This document shows positions 22,010 through 34,805 of a DNA stretch of 64,000 nt, piece by piece. This DNA is from Fragilaria radians (lineage: Eukaryota; Bacillariophyta; Fragilariophyceae; Fragilariales; Fragilariaceae). The stretch lies in assembly GCA_900642245.1 (NCBI GenBank), contig CAAAJI010000001.1, positions 805,765 through 869,764 of the forward strand, written 5' to 3'. The notes under the pieces are model-generated. The model did not search any database, was not told the origin of the DNA, and worked only from the letters and a program-made list of their open reading frames with translations. Both the position numbers and the translations under genes were made by a program. Positions within the stretch are counted from its first letter, which is position 1. Every line of letters starts with the position of its first letter.

Positions 22010-24428
22010 TGCGAAGGAATGTATGTACCGAGCTAGTATGATTTGCGGTGTAGAACAGGATGGTTGGAAAGCGAATTACAAGGAATATATGAAATGTCTG
22101 CCCGTTGCCTCCTAATTCTCGACAATTTGGTTCCCGGCTAAAAATATATTTCTTAAAGAAACTTGAAGGCGCTTTTCACACTTCCATAGCACTTGATCCG
22201 CAAAGGAGCCGTAGATTTGCCGAATACCATATTTGAATTCGACGAAGCATCTGAATAATTCAGACGGAAAACGTAAACTCTTATTACTCTAAAGGCTAAT
22301 ATTGCCACGAATGCGATAAATATGAGCAAAATGTTGGCTCTACTTCATTCGAAGCCAACAGAAGTCGGTATGATGATTTGACGTTTGGAGGAACGGTCCT
22401 TTACATTGCAGCCCATTGAACTTGAAGTATGTTAAATAAGCGTTATTGCGATTTCATCTTCGTTGATTGCTAATTTAGAGTCGTTTGAATTCTCTTCATT
22501 CAGCTGTCATCTACTTCTCGACACCACATAAATATTGCAGATACATCCTCTGAAAATTGATCAATTGGAATCCGTTCAGAAATTACTGCTTAGATAAACT
22601 TGATATTTCTGCGACATCAATTGAACTTTAAGCCTGGTGACAAAGTTTCTGTAAATCATGAAAAAATTCTTAACTTAGCCTAGGACTTCTCAATCTTCAG
22701 ATATCTTTCAATATTTGTTAAAGATCACATTTAGCCAGTCAAATTCATGAATTAGCTACTAATTTCAAACCGCAATGTCATTGGCTTGCAAAAAATATAA
22801 GTTTTAGAAAAAAGGCACGTCGGAAAGATTTGCACCGTAATATAAAAGATGTTTATTTTTTGCTTCACCTATCAAGTGTTTCAACGTACATACCAGATGA
22901 TAAGAAATATGATTTGCTGCATTTCACTAAGGCAGAACATGAAACCTAGATCATGGTGTGTGTGGATCTGAATGCTTTTACACAAACTCTCTATTTGCAC
23001 TCAATATGACATGTCAATCCAAAGGTTATCTTTGTTGACCACTTTCATTTGGGAATTAACATAAACCTGATAGGTGCCTCACTTCTTTGCCTCAGGAAGT
23101 CAGGAAAAATTAAATGTGAGTTCAAATAAATGTATAAAAACTATTCCGTCAACGCCAAGAGACCAACAAGTCACATTCTATAGGGAAATGCCGTGAAGTA
23201 AAGCTGTGAAAGGTATGAAACTAAAAATATATAAATTGATAATCCATTTGATTATTTTCTTCAATCTATAGTATATTCAAAGAAGCGAATGCCAGAAAAT
23301 ACCTTCAAGCAATTCCTGGAGGAAATATGATTCGTATAATTGAAGCTTAGGGAAAAAAAATTAAAATTGAAAATAAGTTCAAGAGAGACAGGAGAACGCA
23401 AAATATAGGCCAAGAGACTTCAAGGACAAACCCCTCATGAATACGAGGATTGGAACCACATCTTCTTGAAACATCCTGGATTGTCTGATACCTAGTCACA
23501 AATCTGTATAAAACTGAAGATTTTGAATGAAAAGAAAAGAGAGAATAATTTCGGTACATTCCCTCTGAATTTAAACACTAGGTTTATTGTAAGTTATGGG
23601 AAATATAAGCTAATGCTTGTATTCGGAAGATTTGTGTAATGTCCCTTTCTAATACAAGTAACAAGCAAATAGCAAGAATCATCATTTTAAATAAATTTTT
23701 CACATCTGCTCATTGCTGGTAATCACGTATCTGTCATAATGGCCGATTTCATAAAGTGGATTATAATGCATTATATTTTCATCGGAAAAAATCTCACAGA
23801 CAATTAATAAATACTCGTAAATGGAATGCATATGCAGTCCTTGTCAATGCAAGGGCTGCAATTTGAGCAATGCTTTTCTATGATTCAAGGTTTTCATGAT
23901 CCGATCATTGAAACAGTCTAAATTATACTTTACTGTCTCATGGTGCACTCTCATTACCAATTGTGTCTTCTCAACGTGTAGCAATTGTATATTCTCAATA
24001 AACTATGCTCTACAAAAACGATATGGTAAAAGTAGATTATTTCCTACTTAGGCTGTCTTCAAAAGTCAATTATCAATGGTGGTCATACAATTGACAACTT
24101 AATGTGAAGTATCTCTTGGGTATTGACCCGTAAAAGAGTAACATGTAGTGATGTTTGATGTTTTTGATGATCCAGGAAACAGTGATAGAAATGGGTAACT
24201 AGGACAAAGCACAAAGAATATATCACCTATGTCAAAGGATCATGGTAGATTATATAGTGCAAAAGATTTGAAGTATTGAGTTTTTACGTTGTTGCTAAAG
24301 AAAGTTGTCGGGGATATTCCGTATGCTAACCCTAAAGAAAGTATGAATTTTGCTCATTTCCCCCCTAAAATAGACATTGCCAATATGACCACGGAATAAA
24401 GACTAATAATTTTATATCTGTGACTACC
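22010..24428. other. Non-coding stretch
   Basis: No credible ORF. One minus-strand ORF, 23347-23559, lacks coding features. Sequence near 24200-24428 is the SGNH gene promoter. Confidence 0.5.
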
Positions 24429-25785
24429 ATGGCATCGAGCTTGTTTTCGTTCATCTACGGTGTCCCTCCTAAAAGGCAACAACATCAAGATGATGATGAT
24501 GATGAAGATGATCAAGAGATGGTAGGACTTTTGGCAAACTCTGATTATTCTGCTCCACCTAACGAGATACTGAAAACGTCGAGGAAAAAGAAAAAATCCA
24601 AGAGACTATGTACAGATATGAAGCCATTGGAGGTTATGCACGCATCTGTTGAGCGTCGATTTGCTAGTAAGTCATCAACACTAGCGTGTAGAGCAGGACT
24701 TTCTGTTTTTATTCTATCCATTATCCTTGGAATATGCATATGGATAAGCCAACACTACGAAATAGATTCGAGGATCAAAAATGAAAAGAATTACAACCAT
24801 TCATCAAAGATAAAGTATTGGTGTCTAGATGTAAGAAACTTGCTCGAAGTTTATTTCTTTTCTTGTTATTCATTCTTATCTGACCGTGATCAAATTGTAG
24901 AAGTCTAACGCTTGCACTTGTCCGGATCCATTGGAACCAAGAGATCGGATAGGACATAAAACTTGGAAGGAGGCTCATGATGGCAACGTCAGAGAGGCTT
25001 TGACATCAGATAATGTTGATGTCGTATTTTTTGGAGATAGTATTATAGAAGGATGGCGAGGTATGTCACTTGGTCAACTTGTGCCTGAAAAGAAACCGAA
25101 CATTAAAGTATTCAATTCCTTATTTGAGGAAAGACAAGGAGCAGCATTTCAAGGCTTAGCTTTGGGCTTAGCTGGGGATAAAACATATAACTTACTGTGG
25201 AGGATACAAAATGGGGAGTTACGAGAATCTCTTCAGCCTTCAGTTTGGTGGATTTTGATTGGAACTAATGACTTCTTGATGCCACTCCCACATTGTTCTT
25301 CGGAAGTGGTATTGCTCGGCATAAAGAATGTGGTAGAAGAGGTACTGAAGCTGCGACCAGGTTCAATAATTGTACTTAACTCATTATTGCCTAGATCAGA
25401 ACCTGATCTTCGAGGGAGGCTAGTCGATGCGAACAATACGAGCCGGAAAACACTGTGGCAGGGAATTCTAGAGGTCAATAGGGGATTACGAGACTTTAGC
25501 TCAAAAGCACGCAATGTCATTTTTTTCGATGCAACCAGTATATTTGTTTCACAGGATAAAAATACGAAGGGAATCGACGGTATGTATATTCCTGTTGATC
25601 TCATGTATGATTATCTTCATCCAACATCACTTGGGTACAAACGATGGGGGGATGAAATCGTTAAGACACTTCATCACGTCATTGACGCAAGTCTCTCTGA
25701 GCAGGGTCGCCGTCCAATAACATCCGATAAGTCGAGAGACTCGCAATCAAAATCAAAAAGGAAAAACTCTGATAACTCGAACTAG
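24429..25785 (+). CDS. Membrane-anchored SGNH/GDSL hydrolase (PAF-acetylhydrolase-like)
   Basis: Exon 1 24429-24830, intron 24831-24900 (GTAAGA..GTAG, 70 nt), exon 2 24901-25785, 428 aa in total. An upstream GTG at 24420 is in frame, but ATG 24429 is the likely start. The cytosolic N-terminus carries a run of Asp near residues 20-28 and a basic RKKKKSKR stretch. One membrane segment follows, about residues 89-107, so the enzyme domain is lumenal or extracellular (type II). The SGNH blocks are VVFFGDSIIEGW with nucleophile Ser181, ALGLAGDKTYNLLW (block II Gly), LIGTNDF (block III Asn) and YDYLHPTSLGY with Asp371 and His374. It most resembles the PAF-acetylhydrolase beta/gamma type. The substrate could be an acyl or acetyl ester, including cell-surface polysaccharide; I cannot tell which. 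The tail is Ser/Lys-rich. Confidence 0.88.
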
Positions 25786-27356
25786 TTCTCTTTCCTCCCA
25801 ACTTTAAATATGTATCGTTCAGAGGCATACACCTTTAGAAGACATTTCTCCATTCAGCTCTTTCAATCAATTTATTGCGTGTTGGAATCTTACCCACATA
25901 TTTGAGGGCAGCAACTATTCAATAAAATGTGAATAAAAAAACAAATGTATTGCGTAATCCAACTTTTTGGATCTAGTTGAACGAGGAAATGTAGAAACAA
26001 GCAGTTATAGATCGATTGTAAATCCTCTTTGTTTGTTCCCCCACTTCGCAACGCGATAACAATCGTGAACTTGAAGAATTAGTTCCACCGGAATCCATTT
26101 GTTCCTACATATCTTTATTCTTTCGTCCGGCAATTCTGCCCTCGCATTTCCGCATTTCCCTATTGTCGTCATATGGATATTCTTCCTTCGTTTCATTATT
26201 TAATCAATCTTGCAAATTACATGTTTTACATCCTTTCCAAATTACCAAAGAAGAATTTGAGTCATTTTCATAATGCTAAATTATGAGTAAAGAATCATTC
26301 TAAAACTCACTCTCATAAATGAACTCATTGTATTACTATTCCTATCTTCCAGTAGATCATAAATCAATAAACTTAAACCTTTATTTGGAATTAATTAATG
26401 GATAATTAGCTTTGTATACGTGAAACAAAAATTGGTACACTTTTCATATACAGGGATTTTGTACGGGACACTTCACATACTAGTATTGCGAGGGAAGAAT
26501 ATAAAAAGCTTTACAATATATACTGTAAGATACAAGATGCACACGTATAATACTAGTATTAGAAGGAACATCAAGGCATAAACTTTGAAACATACATATT
26601 AACAGTATAGATCTTATCTTTATCCAACCAATAATTTATCACATTAAGCGATTTACACCTTACAGTTTTTCCTATTCAAAGATTAATTTATTTTTCAAAA
26701 ACATTACATCTACAAGTATCGATCAATGGAAAACATTTCCTGATAAGTTTCCAATATGCCATGGTAAAGCATGAACATAACATGGAATATTCAAGTGCGT
26801 AGCCTGGCTTTTTCTCAACACAATGAAAAACTCAATTACAAACAAACAAATGGAGGACTACTTGCTCCCTTTCATGCTTTATCAACCAAGCATGAGCCTT
26901 GGATGCTTCAAACTCTAATTTGCAGAAATCTACCTAAATAACAGCTTCATGTTCAACAATGGAATCATGTTCCGGTTGATGTCATGTACCAATCCACCAT
27001 TATTGGAATGCACTTTTTTCATCATTTCCTTGGATCAAAGGCATAAAGGCATTAGCTCAAAGTAATGATACATGGTAATGTTATCCAGGTAAGTACACAG
27101 ATCCATCCAAAACGATTAAATCCCAAAAATCGATAATCGGCAAATTCCAGGCTTTAGTAGGATATTGTAAGGATCTTTGATGAATTCACATGCAATGATG
27201 TTCAAACGACGTAATAAAGATTTGAAAAAAAACATTGACAGAAAGACGGGACATGTTTTATTGACGTTATTGAACTTAACATTAATAGTGAAAGGGGGGA
27301 TCAATAAATGACGCAGCTTATTTGACGTACCCACAAATTTACTTGAGACCCTTAAT
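25786..27356. other. Non-coding stretch
   Basis: 3' flanks of two convergent genes plus AT-rich DNA. The string ATACTAGTAT occurs near 26478 and 26552; nothing else notable. Confidence 0.5.
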
Positions 27357-28133
27357 CTATGCCACTAACTCGTTATGCATTCGTTGGAATTCTTCCATCT
27401 GTTTTTTATATTTTTGATCAAGATTGTCACGTAAACGTTGAAGACAGCATATGCCAAATAACATGTGGACTAACCCTATCCCAAAAACAAACCAAGAACT
27501 GATTTGCATGAATAAAGGTGCCCAAGCGACATGAAACTCACTTGTAGAGTGGTGCACCATGTCATCTACTCTACCCGAGAAGGCCTCTTCGAGTCCAATC
27601 ACGCCAAGGAAAGTATACAATAGACCCCTGGAAAAGTACACTTGCAACAAGTGCGATTTCTTAAGGAAATCCCACGGTACACGAAGTTCAACTAGGATAA
27701 ATGCAATCGCAAAGACAGAAATGTAAACTCTCAAGAGTATTTGCAAAAATCCAAGTTGTTGGTCAGGTGAAATGACTAATACTATAGGAAGGAGTTGTGT
27801 CGTTAGGACACCCAAGCAAGACACAATTGCAAGTCCCTCCAACCAGTGAAAGAAATGTAAAATATAGCTCTTGGTAGGACTCACAACGATTTGTACAGTC
27901 TGTCCTGTTGGATGATCGGCATGCCACTCCTGTTGGTCATTTGATAGCTTGAATTTTGATTTACTAGAAGAAAGAATGCTTGAAGAATCCTTAGTTTCTG
28001 ATTCAAGGTTTGGTCGAATAGTTGTAGCTGTTATTTTCTTTTCCAGTAACTCGTTTTCATCCTCATGATCTATTGCTGAAGATTGAGAAGTTATAGATTC
28101 CGGATCATGAAGTTCTACGACACCACTACCCAT
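27357..28133 (-). CDS. Four-TM protein, probably COPI-associated family
   Basis: 258-aa single-exon frame from an ATG. The first 95 residues are hydrophilic and Ser/Glu-rich. Four hydrophobic segments follow: about 93-118 (FFHWLEGLAIVSCLGVLT), 127-150, 168-182 and 207-230. A motif SRGLLYTFLGVIGLEEA sits before the third, and the C-terminus is a charged, coiled-coil-like QKYKKQMEEFQRMHNELVA. The helix count, the 'RGLLY-F-G' motif and the preceding Glu (VELRVPW) resemble the COPI-associated/TVP15 family of Golgi membrane proteins. If so it sits in the Golgi and may aid vesicle traffic. Assignment is by pattern and memory only. Confidence 0.6.
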   Translation of the reverse strand: MGSGVVELHDPESITSQSSAIDHEDENELLEKKITATTIRPNLESETKDSSSILSSSKSKFKLSNDQQEWHADHPTGQTVQIVVSPTKSYILHFFHWLEGLAIVSCLGVLTTQLLPIVLVISPDQQLGFLQILLRVYISVFAIAFILVELRVPWDFLKKSHLLQVYFSRGLLYTFLGVIGLEEAFSGRVDDMVHHSTSEFHVAWAPLFMQISSWFVFGIGLVHMLFGICCLQRLRDNLDQKYKKQMEEFQRMHNELVA

Positions 28134-29715
28134 AAGCGGCGTACTTTCATTCGATTCTCTTTTGTGAGGATGATGGATTCAAATGTTATAGAGGAATGAG
28201 ATAAAATAACTGTTGCTAGTGAAAATATCATCAATCATCATGCCACCTACCGGAGCCATGAAGGTGCATATTCATCATCGATTCGTTCCATCGCAAACAG
28301 AAAAAGATATGAATACAGAGGTTCTCGATCAACAGCATTTTTCTAAGCAACGTTACTTAGTATAGTTTCTACATAAAAACACCTCTTAATACATCTTATT
28401 TTTTACCTTCAAAAGGGAATAGGTAATTTTACTTCCTCAACACTTATTCAGACCTTAAGGATCAACATTTTCATTCATTCTCCATTGAAAGTTCATCCTT
28501 CAAAACAGTTCATTAACTTCCTCCAAAAATACATGCATCTTGATTATTTAATGGTATTTTGTCGTTTTAGTTTGCAATTGCATTGAATAGATGGAGCTAC
28601 AAAATTAAGAACATATTTCTCACCAATCAGATGATTCCTTAAAGGTGACTCAATTCTTGCCTTAGAGCTTTACTCTCTCAGGCAGTATTTGTCTAAATCA
28701 ATGTAATATGAGCATATGCTTTTGAGGTTACGCACTAAACCCGAAAGTTTTTCATTGTAACAAAATCGGCAATGTACATTCAGAGAAGGGAAAGCATGGA
28801 AAATAGTTGTACACTTTGGGAAAAATAAACAATTAGATGCTTTTTCCCAATTAGTAATTCCTCTCATTCATGAAGCGCACAGATACTCAAATTGTTTGCG
28901 TTAGAAAAGTTTAATATTCAATGGCACAAAAAACACAATCCCAATTGTATCTGCTATGCGAGTTAAGACTAAGCATGCTTAATATGTTGGAACAAGCTGA
29001 GAAATCCTGACTTATCCTTTTGCATTCATATCAGAACCATGATGGGATGTCATACTTTCATACTCAAGTAAAAATTGTAATTTTTCCTTTGTTGGAAAAA
29101 TTGTTTTGGCATCTTGATTCAATATAAGCTATACAATGATACAGATGTACAGTATCCTTTCCTTTTTAGAGGATATCTCCTGAATGAGGCACTAATATTG
29201 CTTGTCCTGTCTATTTAGATGCAAGTATTTAAGCTGGTTCACAGCAATCCCTTCATCATTTTTTTAGGAAATGTAAGCATTTTTAGAGCTGGGTCAATGT
29301 TCCATCTTCTATTGCTGACATTCTAAATATGAAGAAATATTTCTTGTCTATGGTAACAAAGCAAAAATGATGGTTTGATATTGCGAAGGGAAAATAACTT
29401 CATTCTTTCTAGTCAATCCCTATAACTAATCACTGAAGGTGAAGGAATCGGTATAATTTCGTCTTTCTGCCGTTTTCCGGGCATGAAAACATGAATTTCC
29501 CTATACACAAAAACATGTAGCAACCCAGCCTCTGTGGCCATGACCTTTTGGATATTGAATTTTCGATTTTCCACTGTACTTGCAATGCTACTGTTGTATA
29601 CCAAAAGTAACAGAACATCAATTATTCACAGCATTTTGAAGAGGACCTATTTCTAGAGCATGGCCAAGTTCCAAATTGTGTATTCTACCGTAAATGTTTG
29701 GCGCGATATATACAG
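28134..29715. other. Divergent intergenic region
   Basis: Between the starts of the four-TM gene (-) and the ankyrin gene (+). No element recognised. Confidence 0.5.
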
Positions 29716-31386
29716 ATGAACAATGATAACATAGTTTTAAATCAGGAAGATATTATGCAAGCAAATGGAAACTTTGATGTTGAAGTAGAAGATGAATTGA
29801 ATAATTTGCAAGTTCAAATCGAGGCTGGAGACTGGGAATCAGTGGAACGGCGAATGAAAACGAATCCGGATGAAATTATTGGATCAACTTTCTCCACAGC
29901 ACTTCACATAGGCCTGGAAGGTGGTGTGATGCCACTTTATATCCTCATATCTATGATTGAACTAGAACCACTATCAGCTTCCATCGTCGATAGAAAAGGG
30001 AATACTCCACTTCATATCGCTTGTGGGAGCCAATTCGCTTACAACCCGTACGTAATTGCAGTCCTACTTGCTGCCTACCCCCAAGCTGTGTTGATGCAGG
30101 ATTATGTTGAAAAGAGTACCCCGTTGGGTATGCTATTGTCAATGGGAGGTGACGTAAACATCGATTGTATAACATTACTTCTCGATGTGGCCTACTCAAG
30201 AGTGGCAGGATTTCCTCCAGCCTACGTCCTTTCAGCTGAATTCTTGCTCTCTCCCTTAGAAAACTGCCTTCTTGTGGCGGGTCACTTTCCTCCCATCTTG
30301 GCACATTTTTCCAGGCTTTTAGCATTTTCAGATCCGTACGCATTTCCTGCGTTCATGCGTCCATTCCTTCATATTCAAATTCCTCCGTCTTTAATTAATA
30401 CACCACACCTAATGGAAAATCAACCAAAAATTCTTTTAATTCAAGATGGCTTACGTCAGTGTCCGCTCCATGTCGCTTCTCGTCAATGTGCTTCACAAGC
30501 TGTTGTCAAACGATTACTTAGTGACGACCGCTATCCTGGAGCCTTTGAGGCACCCTTCATGATGGAACGGAAGGATCGATATCCTCTCTTCTATTGTGCT
30601 CTATATCATGCGCCAATGGATGCAGCCCAGCTGATATTTGAGCGCAATGAAGAAGCCATTGAGGCATATGAGCAATATGGTCTAACTCCGTACCACGCCT
30701 GTGCTAATGCGCCACATTATAACATTGCCGAACGAGGCTTTGAACTCAAGAGAACAAGGGAAAATCCAAATGACCTCATCCAAGAGTTCTTTGTGGAAAG
30801 TAGATCTTATCTTTTTTTCCAACAATTAGAATTCTATCTACGCTTGACTTTCGGTCGCGTCGTCAAAAGTGAGACGTTCTCTATCACTCACGCAGTTGCT
30901 GCAATCCCTTCTCCACCTCATTTTATGAGATGTGCCCTTAAGCTCTTTCCATGGCAATTGAGTACAAGAGATTCAGACGGTTGTCTCCCACTTCACTTGG
31001 CTTGCAAAGTCAGAAGAATGCATGGTATCAATAAGCTATTCTATTGGATGAAAAAAGATGTCGCAATCGATATGATATCTTTTCGATTAATACCAGAAGT
31101 TCGTATAAAAGACAACCCTATTGCTATTTTAACCGAAGCATATGCTCATGGGGCATCTGCCTTAGATGCTAACGGAAGCCTTCCATTGCATTTAGCTATT
31201 TTGTCAGGGAAGACTGCGGATGATGGCATTGTTTCCCTAGTACATGCTGCACCAATGGCTTTGACAACAAGAGATAATGAGTACAAAATGTATCCTTTCA
31301 TGCTCGCAGCCCTTGTTGGTAACCTCGAACTAACTTATTACCTTTTGTTGGCAAATCCAGTAATAGTTCAAAATGGCTTTGGCTAG
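29716..31386 (+). CDS. Ankyrin-repeat protein
   Basis: 556 aa from ATG 29716; six more in-frame codons upstream start with TTG and are unlikely to be used. After an acidic N-terminus, ankyrin-type helical repeats cover most of the protein. The clearest are GNTPLHIACGSQ near residue 90, a QCPLHVASRQCASQAVVKRL unit near 248, DGCLPLHLACKVRR near 420, and NGSLPLHLAILSGK near 488. Many units are degenerate, with Pro-Leu-His kept. No catalytic domain, signal peptide or membrane segment is visible. Long single-exon ankyrin proteins are numerous in diatoms and usually of unknown function; a protein-interaction role is inferred. Confidence 0.82.
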   Translation: MNNDNIVLNQEDIMQANGNFDVEVEDELNNLQVQIEAGDWESVERRMKTNPDEIIGSTFSTALHIGLEGGVMPLYILISMIELEPLSASIVDRKGNTPLHIACGSQFAYNPYVIAVLLAAYPQAVLMQDYVEKSTPLGMLLSMGGDVNIDCITLLLDVAYSRVAGFPPAYVLSAEFLLSPLENCLLVAGHFPPILAHFSRLLAFSDPYAFPAFMRPFLHIQIPPSLINTPHLMENQPKILLIQDGLRQCPLHVASRQCASQAVVKRLLSDDRYPGAFEAPFMMERKDRYPLFYCALYHAPMDAAQLIFERNEEAIEAYEQYGLTPYHACANAPHYNIAERGFELKRTRENPNDLIQEFFVESRSYLFFQQLEFYLRLTFGRVVKSETFSITHAVAAIPSPPHFMRCALKLFPWQLSTRDSDGCLPLHLACKVRRMHGINKLFYWMKKDVAIDMISFRLIPEVRIKDNPIAILTEAYAHGASALDANGSLPLHLAILSGKTADDGIVSLVHAAPMALTTRDNEYKMYPFMLAALVGNLELTYYLLLANPVIVQNGFG

Positions 31387-32191
31387 GTGACAAAATACCT
31401 AATCATGACCATTATTTGGTGAAAGTGACCATCACAAACACGTATAGTTTTGACCTCAAATGAAAAGAAACATGAGATAATTGGGGTTGGCGGTATTGAT
31501 TACTGATTTGTAATATATTATCAATCCGGGAATATATTAGACTAATGGATAAAGTTTTAGAATGAATCGGGGAATACAGATTGTCATATTGCCTGACTAT
31601 CAAGGTTTCATTTGTTTTGAAGTTCATCTGATGTCACTGGCATCATGTTGGAGTGTGTGATTGAGACGCCTTCAGAACTTCTACGTCTCTACTTTCAAGC
31701 GAAAAGTAAGAGGTATGTCAGGAACCTCAAAGCTTCAGAAATTTGTGGGTTTATTACAATTCCAATGACTAATAGAGAATTAAGTTAAAGATGTCAGTAG
31801 TAATGGGATGCAGCATTGTTAGCTTTGGGAATGTTTCTTGCACCAGTATCAGCAAGTGCTCAGTGAGCCTGTCCCATACCAAAGTCTTTTCAATAGCTCA
31901 GGGATTAAAAGAATGTAGTAGCAGAAAAAGGAAACTTGATAATTGTATTCTTTAGAAACCCAAAAGATTTTATCTACTCTTTGTCATTGTGAGCTTTTTG
32001 CAAATCAATTTCCTCTTCAAATGCATTGAATTACTTGCTCGATATGCTTTAATTTCAAGAACAGAATTTCTGGGTTTACTATTATTTTAAACTTTGTATA
32101 TAATCTTTATGCAGCTTTATTGCTTCCTTGGTGCTCAATCACTAAAAATAATGACGGATTTTAGAGGCGTTGGGCTGTATGTAAATATACA
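31387..32191. other. Non-coding stretch
   Basis: 3' flank of the ankyrin gene and AT-rich DNA; no ORF. Confidence 0.5.
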
Positions 32192-32325
32192 TAATCCAGC
32201 ACCGGATCCAACCTAGGACAGCTATAATAATGGTCTATATAAAGATCTAATTAAGGCGTTAGCTCTTTAATAACAAAAGAGTCTAAGATCTAAACTAACT
32301 TATCATTATTGATCACCAACTAGCT
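32192..32325 (+). repeat. LTR-like dispersed repeat, module 2, copy 1
   Basis: About 75% identical by eye to 45948-46072. Shared blocks include ATCCAGCAC, CTAGGA, GCTATAATAATG and TAATAACAAAAGAGTCTAA. It contains TATA-like and polyadenylation-like AT blocks and a CTCTTT..AAAGAG inverted repeat, consistent with the 3' part of a long terminal repeat. Confidence 0.7.
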
Positions 32326-33083
32326 GGGAGCAAGATTTCAACTCCCAAGATTCCCAAATTCAACGGAAAACGTCGCAATCGTGGGAAGCTATAATGGTCT
32401 ACCCATTATTTTCATCTTTAAAATCAAAAGAAACAGAAATAATCCAAACGATTCAGGTGCCCCAAGGAAAATTGTGGGATCATCAACTGATATAGCTTTT
32501 ATTTCAAGGACGACAAGTTCCAACACTTCAGAGTTTTCCATAGTTGATGAAAGCTAATAGTCAAAAGACCTTGGAAGTCACCAGGAGAGAGTCACTAAGG
32601 ATAGGCATGATTTACGTCAGACATTATCAGTAAACGTATTCCCTTCTTAATGCCAACGAGAAATACAACTTTTGTAAGAATGAAAGATTTTCCACAACGA
32701 TTGGATCAAAAATGATTTACTAATGATTTGAGATGATTTACCGTAATATTTCCAGACCAATTCTTTTGAGGCATCCATTTCTCTAAGTCTTATTGTAAAA
32801 TGACTTGATGATTTCAACAGCCATGCGGAAACAATAAGGACATGATAGCAGCAACTATTCTTACTTTGACTCTTTCAATTTCGACTTTCTACAGGCAAAT
32901 AAATAGTTTGCTCACCTTAGCATTTAGTTGTTTATCATTCTTCCTAACTAACTTAATAGTTTCGTTAATGATTTAAACCTGTTATACCTTAAAGTATTTT
33001 CTAAATAGAAATACATTAATTTAATAACTTTATGTGAAATGAACAATATCCAGTCTACATTAATAGATTAGACTAAAAGATGG
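32326..33083. other. Stretch between the two LTR-like modules
   Basis: No intact ORF. About 32347-32385 reads as PKIPKFNGKRRNRGK followed by a stop, slightly like the start of a Copia gag domain, but too short to trust. Possibly the eroded internal part of an LTR retrotransposon. Confidence 0.25.
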
Positions 33084-33200
33084 ATTTGTGTACCTGTATT
33101 AGAGACGTCCAAGACTGTTAGTACAATTGAATAAAAAGAATCTAAATATTCTATGTATTTACACATCTGGGTTTGGGTAGTAAAGACATTTTAACTACCC
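33084..33200 (+). repeat. LTR-like dispersed repeat, module 1, copy 1
   Basis: Matches 45721-45840 and 52091-52215 on the same strand. Shared blocks are GAGACnTCC, ACTGTTnGT, AATAAAAA, ATATTCTA and TTACACATCT. Confidence 0.65.
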
Positions 33201-33314
33201 ACTTTTTTATATTAAAGCAAATTAAACCTAAAGATAGTTTTTAGAAGGAAATTGAGAGAATGAAATCATACCCTAATCAAGATTCACCAGGAAGTGAGCA
33301 CATGTGCCTAAAGG

Positions 33315-33352
33315 TGTGACGCGACACCCTCACAAGAGGGTGATGTAGCACA
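33315..33352. other. 38-nt imperfect hairpin
   Basis: CACCCTC-ACAA-GAGGGTG forms a perfect 7-bp stem, and the flanks add GC/GT and TGTG/CACA pairs. It could form a small stem-loop in RNA; no known ncRNA family recognised. Confidence 0.4.
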
Positions 33353-34805
33353 GATGAGATCAACTTTAGTCAAAAAATAGATAAATTAGATCATAATTTC
33401 ACTTTGTGCAACTCAGAATAGAGCAAAACCGCTGTTCTAAAAGCACTTTTAGGGGATTGTCCAGTAGCATGAATGAACCTAAAGGTTTGCGTAATGCATA
33501 TGCAAAAAAATGCAATCACACCCTTTAATCTGTGACACTTCCTCTGGGTATTTTATTTATTTGCATAATAAAAATGTATTTATAGGAACTAACACTGAAA
33601 ATATTCCCTTGATTATTATAAACACTGTTAAACATTATATCTCAACTTTGATTCCTTACTCCCAAACTCTCCTAGATGCTGAATATTGCTGTATTCTTCC
33701 AGCTCAACAGTAGCGAAAGATGGGTAAAATCATTCTTAAGATTATTTCCTCCAGAGAATTGGAAATTTTCTCAATTAGCATGATCTTTTTCCCGTTTTGA
33801 TTGCAGTTTTTCATGACAACTAATGTTTCTCGACTTCAACTGGTTGGTAGGACATGTCCATTTCATTCTTTTTTTCATCTACATCAAATGATATCCCTGA
33901 TTTAGTCCCATAATCTCCCATTTTTCGAATTTACTTTAATTCTTGTTGCAACAAGGAAATAAGTTATAATTATGAGACATCAAACCAATTTTTGCGACAT
34001 ATGCAAAAGCGTCTTGAAGATAATGGTATTAAGCCAAGACAATTCTTCAGGCACTAAACTGCCCTTGAGGCAGAAAGTTATTCATGAAGCAACATAAATA
34101 CAAATTATTGAGACCACTTAATTTGGCAATAAGGACTTTGTCAGGTGAGAACTAACCAACATGGTCATTCACATTTACAATACTGCTAAAGATAAAAAAC
34201 AATTTAATGGCATTGACAGGTTACATAACAAATTTTATCCAGGGATGAGTTAGCCCAAAGTTTCTACCAATGCAGCATTTGAATATTTGTTTTTGCATTC
34301 AGAAGCAGCAATAACTGCAAGGAGAGCAAGATTATGTAATGAGCACACAAAAATATTGACATAAAGCATGGTCATCTAAAGTTCATTCAACACTCTGATA
34401 CGTTTCTTTTCAATTTTTGCGTTGCGTTCGTTACTTACCAATGATTAATGATATTTTTATCGCAAGCACAAAAGCAAGCACGTACACGTGAGGGTAGCTG
34501 CCTTTTCTTGTCTTTACACATTATCCTCTAATTAGTCTCTATTGCTGTTAACGTAGTCAGGAAGAATGCATAGTTAAAAGAACATAGTATAAAGAGGAGT
34601 TTAAGAGATAGCAATTTATTTGATAACTTGATGCCAAGAGAATATCTGACAATCGTTATTTCGACGTCATATCTGTCCAGGTGAAGATGTAGCTATGCTA
34701 GAAGGAAAGTCCTATGCAAACGATTGGAAAGTTCCCTGCTTTCCGGCGTGAATGAGTATCTAAAAACATGATTTTACAATTGTACCTTTTTCACTCTAAT
34801 TTGCC
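33353..34805. other. Non-coding stretch
   Basis: AT-rich; short ORFs such as 33510-33713 have no coding features. Confidence 0.5.

Noticed and set aside
23395..23560. Minus-strand GGTTCCAATCC, similar to a tRNA B box
   Set aside because: No matching A box, acceptor stem or anticodon arm could be formed around it.
3261..28824. 18-nt identical word TTGTACACTTTGGGAAAA at 3261 and 28807
   Set aside because: Flanks do not align beyond the word; a chance match of this length is possible in AT-rich DNA of this size.
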